NCBI GenBank assembly: GCA_021732785.1
Contig: JAKFUG010000071.1
Coordinates: 1-64,000 of the forward strand
DNA length: 64,000 nt
Direction: 5' to 3'
Source: Planctomycetaceae bacterium
Lineage (GTDB): Bacteria; Planctomycetota; Planctomycetia; Planctomycetales; Planctomycetaceae
Under the pieces are notes generated by a model that was given only the letters and a program-made list of their open reading frames with translations, was not told where the DNA came from and did no database searches. Shown here piece by piece: positions 36,300 through 47,622 of this stretch; positions within the stretch are counted from its first letter, which is position 1, and each line of letters starts with the position of its first letter. The position numbers and the translations under genes were made by a program.

Positions 36300-36382
36300 G
36301 TGTGCCACTGGCTCCGCCAGTGTCTTCGCTTTTCGGTAGTGAAGAGTTGATTCAAAGAGCACTGGCAGAGCCAGTGGCACAC
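36300..36382. repeat. 23-bp inverted repeat (TGCCACTGGC type)
   Basis: Arms at 36300-36322 (begins GTGTGCCACTGGC) and 36360-36382 are complementary except for one mismatch, with a 37-nt spacer. It lies between the convergent polyprenyl synthase and cyclophilin genes, next to a terminator. The sequence GTGCCACTGGCTCCGCCAGTG is of the kind I have seen dispersed in planctomycete genomes (recollection, not tested). Confidence 0.8.
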
Positions 36383-36415
36383 ATGGCATAGAATGATCGT
36401 GTGACGCCATCGGGC

Positions 36416-36457
36416 AAAACGAAAAGGCCCTTCGTCTGCGTGCAGTCGAAGGGCCTT
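36416..36457 (-). terminator. Intrinsic terminator of the cyclophilin gene
   Basis: On the minus strand, AAGGCCCTTCG (from 36457 down to 36447) pairs with CGAAGGGCCTT (36434-36424). An inner CTGC/GCAG stem lies between them, and TTTTCGTTTT follows (36425-36416). It ends the cyclophilin transcript 24 nt after the stop codon. It could also stop read-through from the convergent gene, though the T run is only on the minus side. Confidence 0.85.
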
Positions 36458-36480
36458 GCTCGTAATTCGATCGCGGCGTG

Positions 36481-37059
36481 TTACTTCACTTCGCCGCAGT
36501 CTTCGACGACCACCTTGGCGGAGGTCTTGCCGCTGCGGGAGCCGACGGCTTCGATGGCTTTCACCACGTCCATGCCTTCGACCACTTTGCCGAAGACGAC
36601 GTGCTTGCCGTCGAGCCAGTCGGTCTTGATGGTGCAGAGGAAGAACTGCGAACCGTTCGTTCCCGGCCCGGCGTTCGCCATGCTCAGGATGCCCGGGCCG
36701 TCGTGCTTCAGCTTGAAGTTTTCGTCGGCGAACTTTTCGCCGTAGATCGACTTTCCACCGGTGCCGTTGTGGTTGGTGAAGTCTCCCCCCTGGCACATGA
36801 ACTCGGGGATCACGCGGTGAAAGCTCGACCCTTTGAAGCCGAAGCCCTTTTCACCGGTACACAGCGCCCGGAAGTTCTCGGCGGTCTTCGGGACCACATC
36901 GGAACGCAATTCCATCACAATCCGCCCGGCCTTTTTCCCGCCGATGCTCATATCAAAGAACACTTGCGGCAACTTCTCTGCACTCATCGCTACTGTCCCC
37001 ATTGCAACACTTGCCGCGGCGGCAACCGACGTGGCCAACACATCTCGACGCGTCAACAT
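36481..37059 (-). CDS. Tat-exported cyclophilin-type peptidyl-prolyl isomerase
   Basis: Cyclophilin that isomerises X-Pro bonds, here outside the cytoplasm. The 192-residue protein begins [21 protein letters not shown], a twin-arginine-like signal to about residue 26. The cyclophilin fold follows: [22 protein letters not shown] (FHR and QGGD active-site residues), [27 protein letters not shown]. The ATG at 37059 has GGGAG 8 nt upstream and places the signal at the very N terminus; an earlier ATG at 37101 would add 14 residues that spoil this. The pairing of an RR signal with a cyclophilin suggests a folded-export route (inference). Confidence 0.92.
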   Translation of the reverse strand: MLTRRDVLATSVAAAASVAMGTVAMSAEKLPQVFFDMSIGGKKAGRIVMELRSDVVPKTAENFRALCTGEKGFGFKGSSFHRVIPEFMCQGGDFTNHNGTGGKSIYGEKFADENFKLKHDGPGILSMANAGPGTNGSQFFLCTIKTDWLDGKHVVFGKVVEGMDVVKAIEAVGSRSGKTSAKVVVEDCGEVK

Positions 37060-37210
37060 GAACCAGACTCCCGTCACTTCAACAACCTCCAGCGAGCGCA
37101 CGCGGCTGACCTGAGTTGCTGATCGTCTCCCTACGGCGAGTCATTATGCCATTCGAGAGTGCTTTCCGAAAGATTCCCGCCATGCACGCTGCGATCACGG
37201 CCGAAGACCG

Positions 37211-37287
37211 TAGGGTTTGCCGAGTCCGCGAGGCGAACCGTAAGAGCGTACCCACCTTGGTTCGCCTCGCAGACTCGGCAAACCCTA
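37211..37287. repeat. 29-bp inverted repeat (TAGGGTTTGCCGAGTC type)
   Basis: Arms at 37211-37239 (begins TAGGGTTTGCCGAGTC, ends GCGAGGCGAACC) and 37259-37287 are complementary except for one position, with a 19-nt spacer. It lies 20 nt beyond the TonB receptor stop and on the promoter side of the cyclophilin gene. No T run, so it is not a plain intrinsic terminator. It has no sequence in common with the other large hairpins of the window. Confidence 0.85.
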
Positions 37288-37307
37288 CCAAGCTGGTCAC
37301 GGCAGGA

Positions 37308-39578
37308 TCAAAACGTCAAACCGACCTGACCGCGGAGCGTCGTGGGGGCTCCGGGGGTGATTTGCAGGTCGCTGACCGACCCGGCGTAGTACCGCTTATC
37401 GAACATGTTCTCGATGTAGAGGGCGGCGTCGAACGAGCCCCGGCGGTAGAAGAGACCACTGTCCCAGCGCGTGTAATCGGGCAGCCGCAAAGTCCCGCCG
37501 AAGGCCGCGAGGCGGTCATCGACGTAGACCAATCCCAAGCCGCCGCCGAGCGTGTGCTGCTGGTTTTGAATCACGTTGTACCGCGTCCACATGTTCACGG
37601 TGTGGCGCGGCACATTTCGCGGGCGGCGACCGTCGATCGTGGGGTCGGTATTATCGTGCAGCAGGGCATCGGTCATCGTGTAGTTTGTGGTCGTTGACCA
37701 ACGGTCGGTGATCTGGCCGAGCAGGCTCAATTCCACGCCTTGCACGTTCTGGCGTCCCGCTTGCGACGTGACGAAAAAGGGTGGCGCGCTGACTTGTTTG
37801 TCGATCGTGATGTTCTGCTTTTCAATCCAGAACCACGCGGCCTGCACGGCCAGGCGTTGGCTGACCTGGTATTTCGACCCGACCTCCCACGACTCGCCCA
37901 ACTCCGGCTTCAACGACGTCGTTGTCAGCCGCGGACCACCGGACGGCGGGTCGAAGGAACGCGAATAGTTGCCGTACAGGCTCCACACATCGGGTATGGG
38001 TTGATAGATGAGCCCGGCCCGCGGCGTCCAGCGGTCGAAGTTCTGATTGGTGTTGACTGGCCCCAAAATGGGGATGCCGAGAATGGCCAGTTCCCGATCG
38101 AAGACGACGTTCGTATCGTCAAACCGCAGGCCGTACATCGCCGACCAATGCTCGTCGAACTCGACGAGATCCTGTGCGTAAAATCCGTGGCGGTTCTGTC
38201 GAAAGCCCGAATCAAACACCGCGGGCGTGAGCACAAACGGCGGATTCGTGTAGACCGGATTCGCTCCGTCGATGGTCAGCGGCGGGAAGCCCGGCAGCGA
38301 CGACTGCGAGCGGAAATTGTTCGAGATGAACCAGCCTTGTTCGGTACCAAAGACCGTCTTGTGTTCCATCCCGCCGAGTTCGTATTCCCCGGCGAGATTC
38401 AGCGTGAGGCCGTAATACTGCTCGAAGAATTGGGGGATGTTCTGCCGCCCACGGTCGAACATGGTCGTCCCGGCGGTTTGCGAGGTGGGAAATGTTCCCG
38501 AGGACGGAGCGTAATAAAAAATCGTCGTGGCACCGGCCCGCATGGTCCAGATGTCGTCGATTTTGTGATCGAGAAAGACCGATTGCCGCCAATCCTGGTA
38601 AACCTGGAAATCATTCCCTGGCTCACCGAGAAAACGGGTGATCGGCAACGTGCTGACACTGCCATCCACCGCGGCAACACCGGTATCGAAGCGACGCCGA
38701 TCTTTGAGATATTCGCCTTCCCACGTGATGGCGGTGTCTTCGTCGATGATCCAACTGAATGACGGCGCGACGAATTCCCGTTCGTTGTAACCAAAGTCGC
38801 GAAACGTGTCGCTCTTTTCATAGGCGGCGTTCACACGGAAGAGGACGTTCCCGTCATCGTTCACTTTCCCGTTGGCATCGATGGTATGCCGCTGAAAATT
38901 GAAGCTGCCGAGCTGCGATGTCCAGCGGGTGAAGTCGTCGTTCAACGGCTTCTTGGTGATGAGGTTCACCGTGCCCGATGGTTGTGTGGCACCGTAAAGG
39001 ATCGAGGAGGGTCCCTTCAGGACTTCGATGCGGTCCACGTTGGCGAAGTCGCGCGGCGTGTAAGTCGGATCGAGCAAGCCGTTTTTCCGATAGTTGCGCG
39101 ATGTGACTTCAAAGCCCCGCAGAATGAACGAATCGGGCCGCAGTTGATCGCCGAGTTTTGCCGCTCCGGCGACATCGCGAAAGATGTCGTTGATGCGCAG
39201 CGCCTGCTGGTCGTGCAGCACTTCGGACGTGACCACACTCACCGAGGCCGGCAGTTGAATATCGGGAACGTTGACGATCGACCCGGTGGTGGACGACGCC
39301 GCTCGATAACCGGTGGCTGGCGGCGAACCGAAAATCGTGCTCTGCGTGATCGTCGGCGGACCGCCCGGGGTGGGGGTAAAATCGCCGGTGTTGAAGACGG
39401 TGTCGGGGGAGTTGCCGGTCGGTAACGGCGTGGCTTCCACTTTCACTTCGGGAAGCGTGGGTTCATCACTCGCGGGAGTTTTCGGTTCTTGAGCGACAAC
39501 CGTCGACGTCCACGCTGCGAGGCAAACCATCGCCCATGCGCACGTCGAAGACCAGCGCGAGCGACGGATTCGTGTCAT
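37308..39578 (-). CDS. TonB-dependent siderophore-type outer-membrane receptor
   Basis: A 756-residue outer-membrane importer. A signal peptide (about 1-30, ending VVA) precedes a TonB-box-like EVKVEAT. The plug domain follows with QQALRINDIFRDVAGAAKLGDQ, the RGF motif in ILRGFEV, and RIEVLKGPSSILYGATQPSGTVNLI, which is characteristic of siderophore receptors. The beta-barrel ends in Phe (LRGQVGLTF), as required for outer-membrane insertion. Presence of such a receptor indicates an outer membrane with TonB energy coupling. Start ATG at 39578 has AAGGA 10 nt upstream; a TTG at 39602 is rejected. I found no convincing Fur box or cobalamin riboswitch upstream. Confidence 0.95.
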   Translation of the reverse strand: MTRIRRSRWSSTCAWAMVCLAAWTSTVVAQEPKTPASDEPTLPEVKVEATPLPTGNSPDTVFNTGDFTPTPGGPPTITQSTIFGSPPATGYRAASSTTGSIVNVPDIQLPASVSVVTSEVLHDQQALRINDIFRDVAGAAKLGDQLRPDSFILRGFEVTSRNYRKNGLLDPTYTPRDFANVDRIEVLKGPSSILYGATQPSGTVNLITKKPLNDDFTRWTSQLGSFNFQRHTIDANGKVNDDGNVLFRVNAAYEKSDTFRDFGYNEREFVAPSFSWIIDEDTAITWEGEYLKDRRRFDTGVAAVDGSVSTLPITRFLGEPGNDFQVYQDWRQSVFLDHKIDDIWTMRAGATTIFYYAPSSGTFPTSQTAGTTMFDRGRQNIPQFFEQYYGLTLNLAGEYELGGMEHKTVFGTEQGWFISNNFRSQSSLPGFPPLTIDGANPVYTNPPFVLTPAVFDSGFRQNRHGFYAQDLVEFDEHWSAMYGLRFDDTNVVFDRELAILGIPILGPVNTNQNFDRWTPRAGLIYQPIPDVWSLYGNYSRSFDPPSGGPRLTTTSLKPELGESWEVGSKYQVSQRLAVQAAWFWIEKQNITIDKQVSAPPFFVTSQAGRQNVQGVELSLLGQITDRWSTTTNYTMTDALLHDNTDPTIDGRRPRNVPRHTVNMWTRYNVIQNQQHTLGGGLGLVYVDDRLAAFGGTLRLPDYTRWDSGLFYRRGSFDAALYIENMFDKRYYAGSVSDLQITPGAPTTLRGQVGLTF

Positions 39579-39879
39579 GCAAAGAACGTCCTTGTTCCGC
39601 AAACGGCGAAAATGATCCCTTCACGAGAAATCATCCCCATTCATCCATCGGTTCCGAATGCGGCTCAAGCCGTGGTTCATTCTGACGCAGGTGAGAATCA
39701 CGGCGCAAGAGTTGAACGACCGTCGGTAAAGTTCACCGAGGTTCACAGACTCGAAAGCTCAAGGTTGAGCGACTTTGCGAGCGGGTTGGGGAAATTTAAC
39801 GATTGTAGCAATCGTGCCGGACGACGTGGGTTGAGACAGCAAACCTGCATTTCGTGTCGGCGCGAGCCCGGACGCGGTG
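39579..39879. other. Intergenic region upstream of the TonB receptor
   Basis: 301 nt between the TonB receptor start and the ROK kinase stop (both minus strand). I see no gene, no conserved cobalamin-box, and no good 19-nt Fur palindrome. The promoter of the receptor must lie here. Confidence 0.35.
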
Positions 39880-40833
39880 CTATTCCGCTGCGGCGAGTGC
39901 GAGAGCACCGTGGACGACCACGCTTTCTCCCAATGCGGCAGGAACAACGGGGCACGACTGCCGGAGTGGCGGGAAGCTGAATCGATCCACGGACTGACGC
40001 AACGGCCCGAAAAACACGTCTTCCCCCGCGAGTGACACGCCCCCTCCAACAACCACGATGTCGGGGGCGATGAGCGTGATCACCTGCGCGATGGCCCACC
40101 CCAGGGTTATCGTCGCTTCGTCATACGATTTTTGCGCGAAAGCATTCCCACGATTGGCCGCCGCGGATAAATCTTTTGTCGTGAGTGAATTCAGCCGCCC
40201 ACCGACGCCGCTCAATAATTCTTTCGCGGGATCGCTGTCGCGATCCTCATCGACCAGTTCCGCCAGCCATTTTTGAACTCGTGCGGAAATCGCCGGGCCG
40301 GCAGCGATGGACTCGACCGTGTCGTGTGCAGTCGTCGCCATAATTCCGGGACGCAGGTGCCCAATCTCCGCGGCGGCGGGACGATCGGTCCCATGAATCT
40401 GCCGGCCCATGACGAGCCCGCCACCAATCCCGGTTCCCACGGTCACATAGAACACGGTTCGGGCATCGCGGCCGGCACCATACGTCGCTTCGGCCAACGC
40501 GGCGACATCACAATCGTTGCCCAACCGCGTCGGCACACCAAGATGCTGTTTGGTCCATTCCACCAGCGGGAATTGATCCCATCCGGGGACCTGATGGCTC
40601 GTTTGAACGAGACCCCGCGCGCCGAAAACCGGGCCGCCAAAGCCATAGCCAACACGTTGCACACGATGCCGGGCCACGAGATCGGGCCCGACGCTCGCAA
40701 TCTGTTCGCGGATCCCCGCACCGCCGCGGGTGATGTCGACATCGAGCCGGACCAATTCCGCAAAGGTGTGCCCGTCACCGGGACCGACACCCAATTGGAG
40801 TTTTGTCCCGCCGATTTCGATGCCCAGAAACAT
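39880..40833 (-). CDS. ROK family sugar kinase-like protein lacking the usual zinc motif
   Basis: A 317-residue ASKHA-fold kinase. The ATP phosphate loop is FLGIEIGGTKLQLGV at the N terminus. The catalytic Asp is in LGNDCDVAALAEATYGAG, and VTVGTGIGGGLV is the second phosphate loop. Most ROK proteins have a zinc site C-x-C-G-x-x-G-C after E-x-G-H. Here EIGHLRPGIMATTAHDTVES carries no Cys, so the zinc site is absent. Sugar specificity is not readable; glucokinase is the default guess. The start at 40833 (MFLGIEIGG) has GAGAG upstream and is preferred to a longer frame from 40896, which would overlap the STAS gene. It lies 37 nt after that gene. Confidence 0.85.
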   Translation of the reverse strand: MFLGIEIGGTKLQLGVGPGDGHTFAELVRLDVDITRGGAGIREQIASVGPDLVARHRVQRVGYGFGGPVFGARGLVQTSHQVPGWDQFPLVEWTKQHLGVPTRLGNDCDVAALAEATYGAGRDARTVFYVTVGTGIGGGLVMGRQIHGTDRPAAAEIGHLRPGIMATTAHDTVESIAAGPAISARVQKWLAELVDEDRDSDPAKELLSGVGGRLNSLTTKDLSAAANRGNAFAQKSYDEATITLGWAIAQVITLIAPDIVVVGGGVSLAGEDVFFGPLRQSVDRFSFPPLRQSCPVVPAALGESVVVHGALALAAAE

Positions 40834-40870
40834 CACACGCTCTCTGCAAAATGTCCGTGCGAACCGTCGG

Positions 40871-41260
40871 TCAGACAGCGACTTCGCGAATCTCAAACAT
40901 GGAAATCAGCTTCGTCATTTCCAGAACGTCGAGCACGTCCTTCGACGGGTTATAAAGTTCAACCCGTTCCAACCGTTTCCGCAAGCTGACCAGCACGCCC
41001 AGCATTCCACTGGGAACGAGCACGACCCCGGTGAGATCGAAAGCCAGCACCTGACACTGAAAATCTTCAATCAGCTTGAATAACTGATCGCGATACGCCG
41101 CGATGCAGACTTCATCGGGCACATCCTGTCCGGCAAAACCGACGACCGTCAGCGGCCCGGTCTGGTAGACGCGGAGGACGCCCGGTACCGCGGGGGCATG
41201 TTTCGGCGTGGAATCCTGATCGCTGGGAACGGGAGTTTCGTCGTGAATGCTGTCGCTCAT
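40871..41260 (-). CDS. STAS-domain protein (anti-sigma factor antagonist-like)
   Basis: A 129-residue protein. The first ~30 residues are disordered, then a STAS domain: [26 protein letters not shown] holds the strand-loop-helix with the Ser (P-S-G) at the position that is phosphorylated in SpoIIAA-type antagonists. It could act in a partner-switch with an anti-sigma kinase, but no such kinase is nearby. It shares the strand with the ROK gene and probably its transcript. Confidence 0.82.
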   Translation of the reverse strand: MSDSIHDETPVPSDQDSTPKHAPAVPGVLRVYQTGPLTVVGFAGQDVPDEVCIAAYRDQLFKLIEDFQCQVLAFDLTGVVLVPSGMLGVLVSLRKRLERVELYNPSKDVLDVLEMTKLISMFEIREVAV

Positions 41261-41462
41261 GAACTGCTTCGTCCTGGGGAAGAGAAGGGATCATCCCGTG
41301 AAAATCGAACCCGAAGTATACTCGGCAAGCGCGAGAGCGGCCACTGTTCGCAGCACTTGAAATCCCCTAAATTACTTGGCTGTAATGCCTTGCGGTTTCT
41401 CAATCGTTCCGGAATCACCAAAATCGAACCCGCGGCTGTCTCCAGGACTCACTTCATCCCTC

Positions 41463-41490
41463 TTGGATTCCCGAGACTTGTTGTTATACT
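41463..41490 (+). promoter_or_regulatory. Candidate extended -10 promoter for the A-type carrier gene
   Basis: TATACT at 41485-41490 is preceded by TG one nucleotide upstream (TGTTATACT), an extended -10 element. TTGGAT at 41463-41468, 16 nt before, is a weak -35. It would give a leader of about 90 nt. The remainder of the 327-nt gap 41261-41587 shows nothing else. Confidence 0.4.
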
Positions 41491-41587
41491 TTTGGTAGTA
41501 ACTTCCCCGGCGGATACGGTTTGTGGCCAGGATGGCAGACAGCGCTTCAAGCCGGCTGACCCCATTAAATTGAGGAGTGCGAGTTCC

Positions 41588-41920
41588 ATGTCCGTGTTGT
41601 TGACCGAAAAAGCGGCGGGTGAAATCAAGCGGGTGATCGCGGAACAGAAACTTTCTGACGCAACGGTACTGCGGATTGGTGTTGCCGGCGGCGGTTGCAG
41701 CGGCTTCCAGTACGCCCTGGGCTTTGATTCGTCGACCGACGAAACCAAAGACAGCGTTGGCGAGCAACACGGAATCAGGGTCGCGGTGGACAAGAAAAGC
41801 GACCTGTACCTCGATGGCACCACCATCGACTTCTACGATGGCCTGGAACGTCGCGGATTTACCTTCAATAATCCGAACGCCGTGAAATCCTGCGGTTGCG
41901 GCAGCAGCTTCCAGGCGTAA
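41588..41920 (+). CDS. A-type iron-sulfur cluster carrier (ErpA/IscA-like)
   Basis: A 110-residue Fe-S cluster carrier that delivers clusters to apo-proteins. The three conserved cysteines are present: Cys37 in [11 protein letters not shown], and Cys102 and Cys104 in [10 protein letters not shown] at the C terminus. [13 protein letters not shown] is the usual N-terminal helix. The ATG at 41588 has GAGGAG 10 nt upstream; the frame is open further upstream but carries no homology. No isc/suf genes are adjacent. ErpA, IscA and SufA cannot be told apart from sequence alone, so I give no symbol. Confidence 0.92.
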   Translation: MSVLLTEKAAGEIKRVIAEQKLSDATVLRIGVAGGGCSGFQYALGFDSSTDETKDSVGEQHGIRVAVDKKSDLYLDGTTIDFYDGLERRGFTFNNPNAVKSCGCGSSFQA

Positions 41921-41955
41921 GCCCGAAGCCTATCTGATTTATCGGTCAGGCATAC

Positions 41956-41994
41956 AAAACAAGCCCGACATGGGATTCCATGCCGGGCTTGTTT
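41956..41994. terminator. Bidirectional terminator between the A-type carrier gene and topA
   Basis: AAACAAGCCCG at 41957-41967 pairs with CGGGCTTGTTT at 41984-41994, and an inner CATGG/CCATG pair extends the stem. A-rich left flank and T-rich right flank fit termination in both directions of these convergent genes. Confidence 0.75.
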
Positions 41995-42028
41995 GCATAT
42001 CAGTCGATTGATTCGCCGGATGGCAAAG

Positions 42029-44659
<2,631 letters not shown>

Positions 44660-44881
44660 GCTGTGACCAATCCGTGTAAGACCGCCGGAACTTGCCGGGG
44701 GCGTTGACCTTGTGCCTCGTTCTGACCAAGCTACAATGCGACCCTTTGCGGGATCGAGTAGCCGGACCATCCTTAGAGCATCGTCCGGCGCTCTGTCAAG
44801 CGTGCTCGGCATTGACGCCAGGGACGCGTCGATGAATTTTCGCCGGTTAAGGCGGCGAGTGTCACTCCAGGATTCGGCTTC

Positions 44882-47377
44882 ATGAATGGTTCGCCGTTTG
44901 CGGTTTTTCGCCGGAATCAACGCCAGTTAATGGTCGTCGTCACCGGCCTCGCGATGTTCTCCTTTGTGTTCCTCGACGCGGCCACGTCCCGGTCGGGACA
45001 ATTGCCGATGTCGCTCGGCGTACTGTCGGTCGCCCTGATCTGCGCCGGCGGGATGTGGGTCGTGGGAGCCCCGCGGGCCAAAGGAGGCGAATGGGCGCTG
45101 TACGGCGCGATCGTCGGCGGCGTGATCGCCTTTTTCGGCATCCGCGCGCAATCCAATGCCCCCATCATCACCACGAATATGGGCTCCTTCTCGCGATCGG
45201 AATTGCAGCGTCTGCAAGGACGACGCAACCTCGCCAATAACTTCATGGCTGAAGCGTCGAAGAACCGGTTCAACATTTTCGGCGGCACGAACGAGCAGCA
45301 GATCGTGATGCGCTCGCTGCATCTGGCGGAAGCGAAAAAGTACGGCATCTCGGTGAATGACGAAGCCGTCAACGACTACATCAAGAAGGTGACGCAGGAA
45401 AAACTCTCGCGGCCCGATTACGAAAAAGTTTTGCGTGACCTGCATGTCGGTGAAAGCGATCTCTTCGACATCCTGAAGGAAGAACTGGCGATCCAGCTTT
45501 TCCAGCAGATGGATTTCCCGCCGCAACAACGCTTCGGCCAGGGAACGGTGCAAACCCCGCTGTCGCTGTGGAAGCAATTCCAGATGCTGCAAGTCCGGGA
45601 ATCGCTGGACACCGTCGCGGTACCGGTCTCGCAATTCGTGAGTCAGGTGCCCGAACCGAAGAACAGCGAATTGATCGCTTTCTTTGACAAGTTCAAAGAC
45701 AAGCGTCCGGGGCAAAACGGGAGCCCGGGCTTTGTACAGGAACGCAAAGTTCAGTTGGGCTACGTCGCCGCCGACTTTGAAACGTTCGAGAAACTCGTCG
45801 GGGAAGTGACCGACGAACAAGTGGCCGAGTACTACACGAAGAACAAAGAGCGTTACCGCGTCTTCGAAGTGCCGGATTCGCCGAGCGGTCCCGCATTCGG
45901 CGATGACGCTCCCGCGAATGCGCTGCAGCCCGCGAATGTCGAAGCACCGAAGGCGGAACCGGAAAAAGAAGCCCCCGCAACGCCGGACAATCCCGCAGCG
46001 GAAAACAAAGAAGAGAAGGGGACCGACAGCAAGCAGCCCCCCGCGCCCGCCAAACCGGAAGACGGAGCGGCGGAATCTCAATGCGGTGCGGAAGACAAAC
46101 CCGCCGGAGAAGACAAACCCGCAGAAGACAAGCCCGCGGCGGAGTCAAAGCCCGCGGACGAAAAATCGGCGGAGACGAAACCGGAAGACGCGAAGCCCGT
46201 AGACAACAAGCCCGCCGAACCAGAAGCTCCTGCGAAACCTGGCGCAGGGGACATCACGCTGCCGCCCGCGCCCGGTGGGAATCCGGAAGTCCCTCCCGCC
46301 GCGCCGCCGAAATACCGCGAACTGGATGACACGCTGAAGGGCGAAATCCACGAAACCATCCTGAAGGAACGAGCCTTTGAAAAGATGGGTGTGGTGATCG
46401 AAAAAGCGCTCGCCGCAATGTCGACGCTCAACGACGAATACCTCCGCGCTGAAAAACCGGAGGACCGGAAGGCAGCCGGGGAGGCGATCACGAAGAAACT
46501 GAAAGCGTTCGCGGAAGAGCACGGCTTGAAGTACGCAGAAACCAAGCCGATGACGCAGTCGGAATTGCTGAACGCAGTCGATGAGCCGATCGCCATGTCG
46601 ATGCAGCCGTCGCCGAATCAGTTCCAGCCCGGGTCATCGGTGCCGGAAATTGCTTTCGAGGACGATCTCCTGTTCTATCCCCGTTCCGCGGATGCGTTCG
46701 TTCGCGATAAACGCTTTGCTTACTGGAAGATTGCCGACTTCCCGAGCAAGGTGCCGGAATTCAAGGAAGTGGAAGCTCAGGTGGTGGAAGCCTGGAAGTT
46801 TGAAGTAGCGCGTCCAATGGCCGAAAAACGGGCCAGGGAACTTGCCGATCTCATCAACGTCACCAAGAAACCGATGTCCGAAGCGCTGGCGGGCCAGACC
46901 GTCAACAATCTGCCCGACGGCCCGGCAACCACCGTGCATCACACGTCCCGGTTCACGTGGCTGAATGTGCCCCGGAACATTCCGATGCAGTTCCAACAGC
47001 AGATGCCCGAACCGCAGATCTCGGTGATTGACGGCGTCGATCGTCCGGACAATGAATTTATGAAAACGATCTTCGAAGACCTGACCGTGGGGCAGGCGGG
47101 GATCGCGCCGAATCAGATTCGGTCTGCATACTATGTCGTACAGGTCAAAGATCGGGATGGCGTCGCCGAGAAACCGGAAGACGACAATCTCGCGTTGAAG
47201 TCGTTGCAGCAGCAGTTCCTTATGGACGGTCGCACGGGCTTCTTCAACCCAGCGTACATGGCGCTGGCGCGCTATCCGCAAAACGAAATTATCTCGCACT
47301 GGCAAAGCAAACTGAAGGAGCGGTACAACCTGGAGATGCCGAGCGAGAAGGATGGCGTGGGCGACAACGAGCCCTGA
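44882..47377 (+). CDS. PpiD/SurA-like membrane chaperone with repeat insert, parvulin domain not evident
   Basis: An 831-residue protein with three N-terminal hydrophobic segments, at about 15-35, 43-62 and 72-88. Next comes a SurA-N-like helical domain (HLAEAKKYGISVNDEAVNDYI, DYEKVLRDLHVGESDLFDIL). From about residue 340 to 470 there is a low-complexity Lys/Pro/Ala/Glu insert made of near-repeats such as EDKPAGEDKPAEDKPAAESK. After it come KYRELDDTLKGEIHETIL and a C-terminal domain. In PpiD a parvulin domain sits at this place; its GGDLG-type motif is not visible here. Role as an envelope folding factor is inferred. The long linker may be unfolded. ATG at 44882 is close to the first membrane segment. 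Confidence 0.75.
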   Translation: MNGSPFAVFRRNQRQLMVVVTGLAMFSFVFLDAATSRSGQLPMSLGVLSVALICAGGMWVVGAPRAKGGEWALYGAIVGGVIAFFGIRAQSNAPIITTNMGSFSRSELQRLQGRRNLANNFMAEASKNRFNIFGGTNEQQIVMRSLHLAEAKKYGISVNDEAVNDYIKKVTQEKLSRPDYEKVLRDLHVGESDLFDILKEELAIQLFQQMDFPPQQRFGQGTVQTPLSLWKQFQMLQVRESLDTVAVPVSQFVSQVPEPKNSELIAFFDKFKDKRPGQNGSPGFVQERKVQLGYVAADFETFEKLVGEVTDEQVAEYYTKNKERYRVFEVPDSPSGPAFGDDAPANALQPANVEAPKAEPEKEAPATPDNPAAENKEEKGTDSKQPPAPAKPEDGAAESQCGAEDKPAGEDKPAEDKPAAESKPADEKSAETKPEDAKPVDNKPAEPEAPAKPGAGDITLPPAPGGNPEVPPAAPPKYRELDDTLKGEIHETILKERAFEKMGVVIEKALAAMSTLNDEYLRAEKPEDRKAAGEAITKKLKAFAEEHGLKYAETKPMTQSELLNAVDEPIAMSMQPSPNQFQPGSSVPEIAFEDDLLFYPRSADAFVRDKRFAYWKIADFPSKVPEFKEVEAQVVEAWKFEVARPMAEKRARELADLINVTKKPMSEALAGQTVNNLPDGPATTVHHTSRFTWLNVPRNIPMQFQQQMPEPQISVIDGVDRPDNEFMKTIFEDLTVGQAGIAPNQIRSAYYVVQVKDRDGVAEKPEDDNLALKSLQQQFLMDGRTGFFNPAYMALARYPQNEIISHWQSKLKERYNLEMPSEKDGVGDNEP

Positions 47378-47405
47378 TCCAGTCCTGATTTCCCACCACA
47401 ACGCG

Positions 47406-47437
47406 GCCCCCCGGTTGCCTTTCGGTCGCCGGGGGGC
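47406..47437 (+). terminator. GC-rich stem-loop, probable terminator
   Basis: GCCCCCCGG at 47406-47414 pairs with CCGGGGGGC at 47429-47437 (9 bp, all G:C), loop 14 nt. Only a weak T-rich tail (TGTTCATTT) follows. It lies 29 nt after the PpiD-like stop. Confidence 0.55.
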
Positions 47438-47622
47438 TGTTCATTTGAGGCGAAAAGCCATTCGGCGGCCTCAATCGATTTCGTTCGGTTGACTGGACAA
47501 CCTCCAACGCGCATCTATAGAACCTGCGTACTCAGATTGAAGGACATCGCTTCGACGGGAAGCGAAATGACATTTTGACGGAATCGTCGACCGATTTCGC
47601 TGAGACGCTTGAAAAGGCCACG

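Noticed and set aside
39579-39879. Cobalamin riboswitch or Fur box upstream of the TonB receptor
   Set aside because: I looked for the conserved B12-box and for a 19-nt Fur palindrome and saw neither; only a short TGAGAATCAC fragment.
44660-44920. N-terminal extension of topA up to 44920
   Set aside because: It would overlap the start of the divergent PpiD-like gene and has no homology; the family start is at the GTG at 44659.
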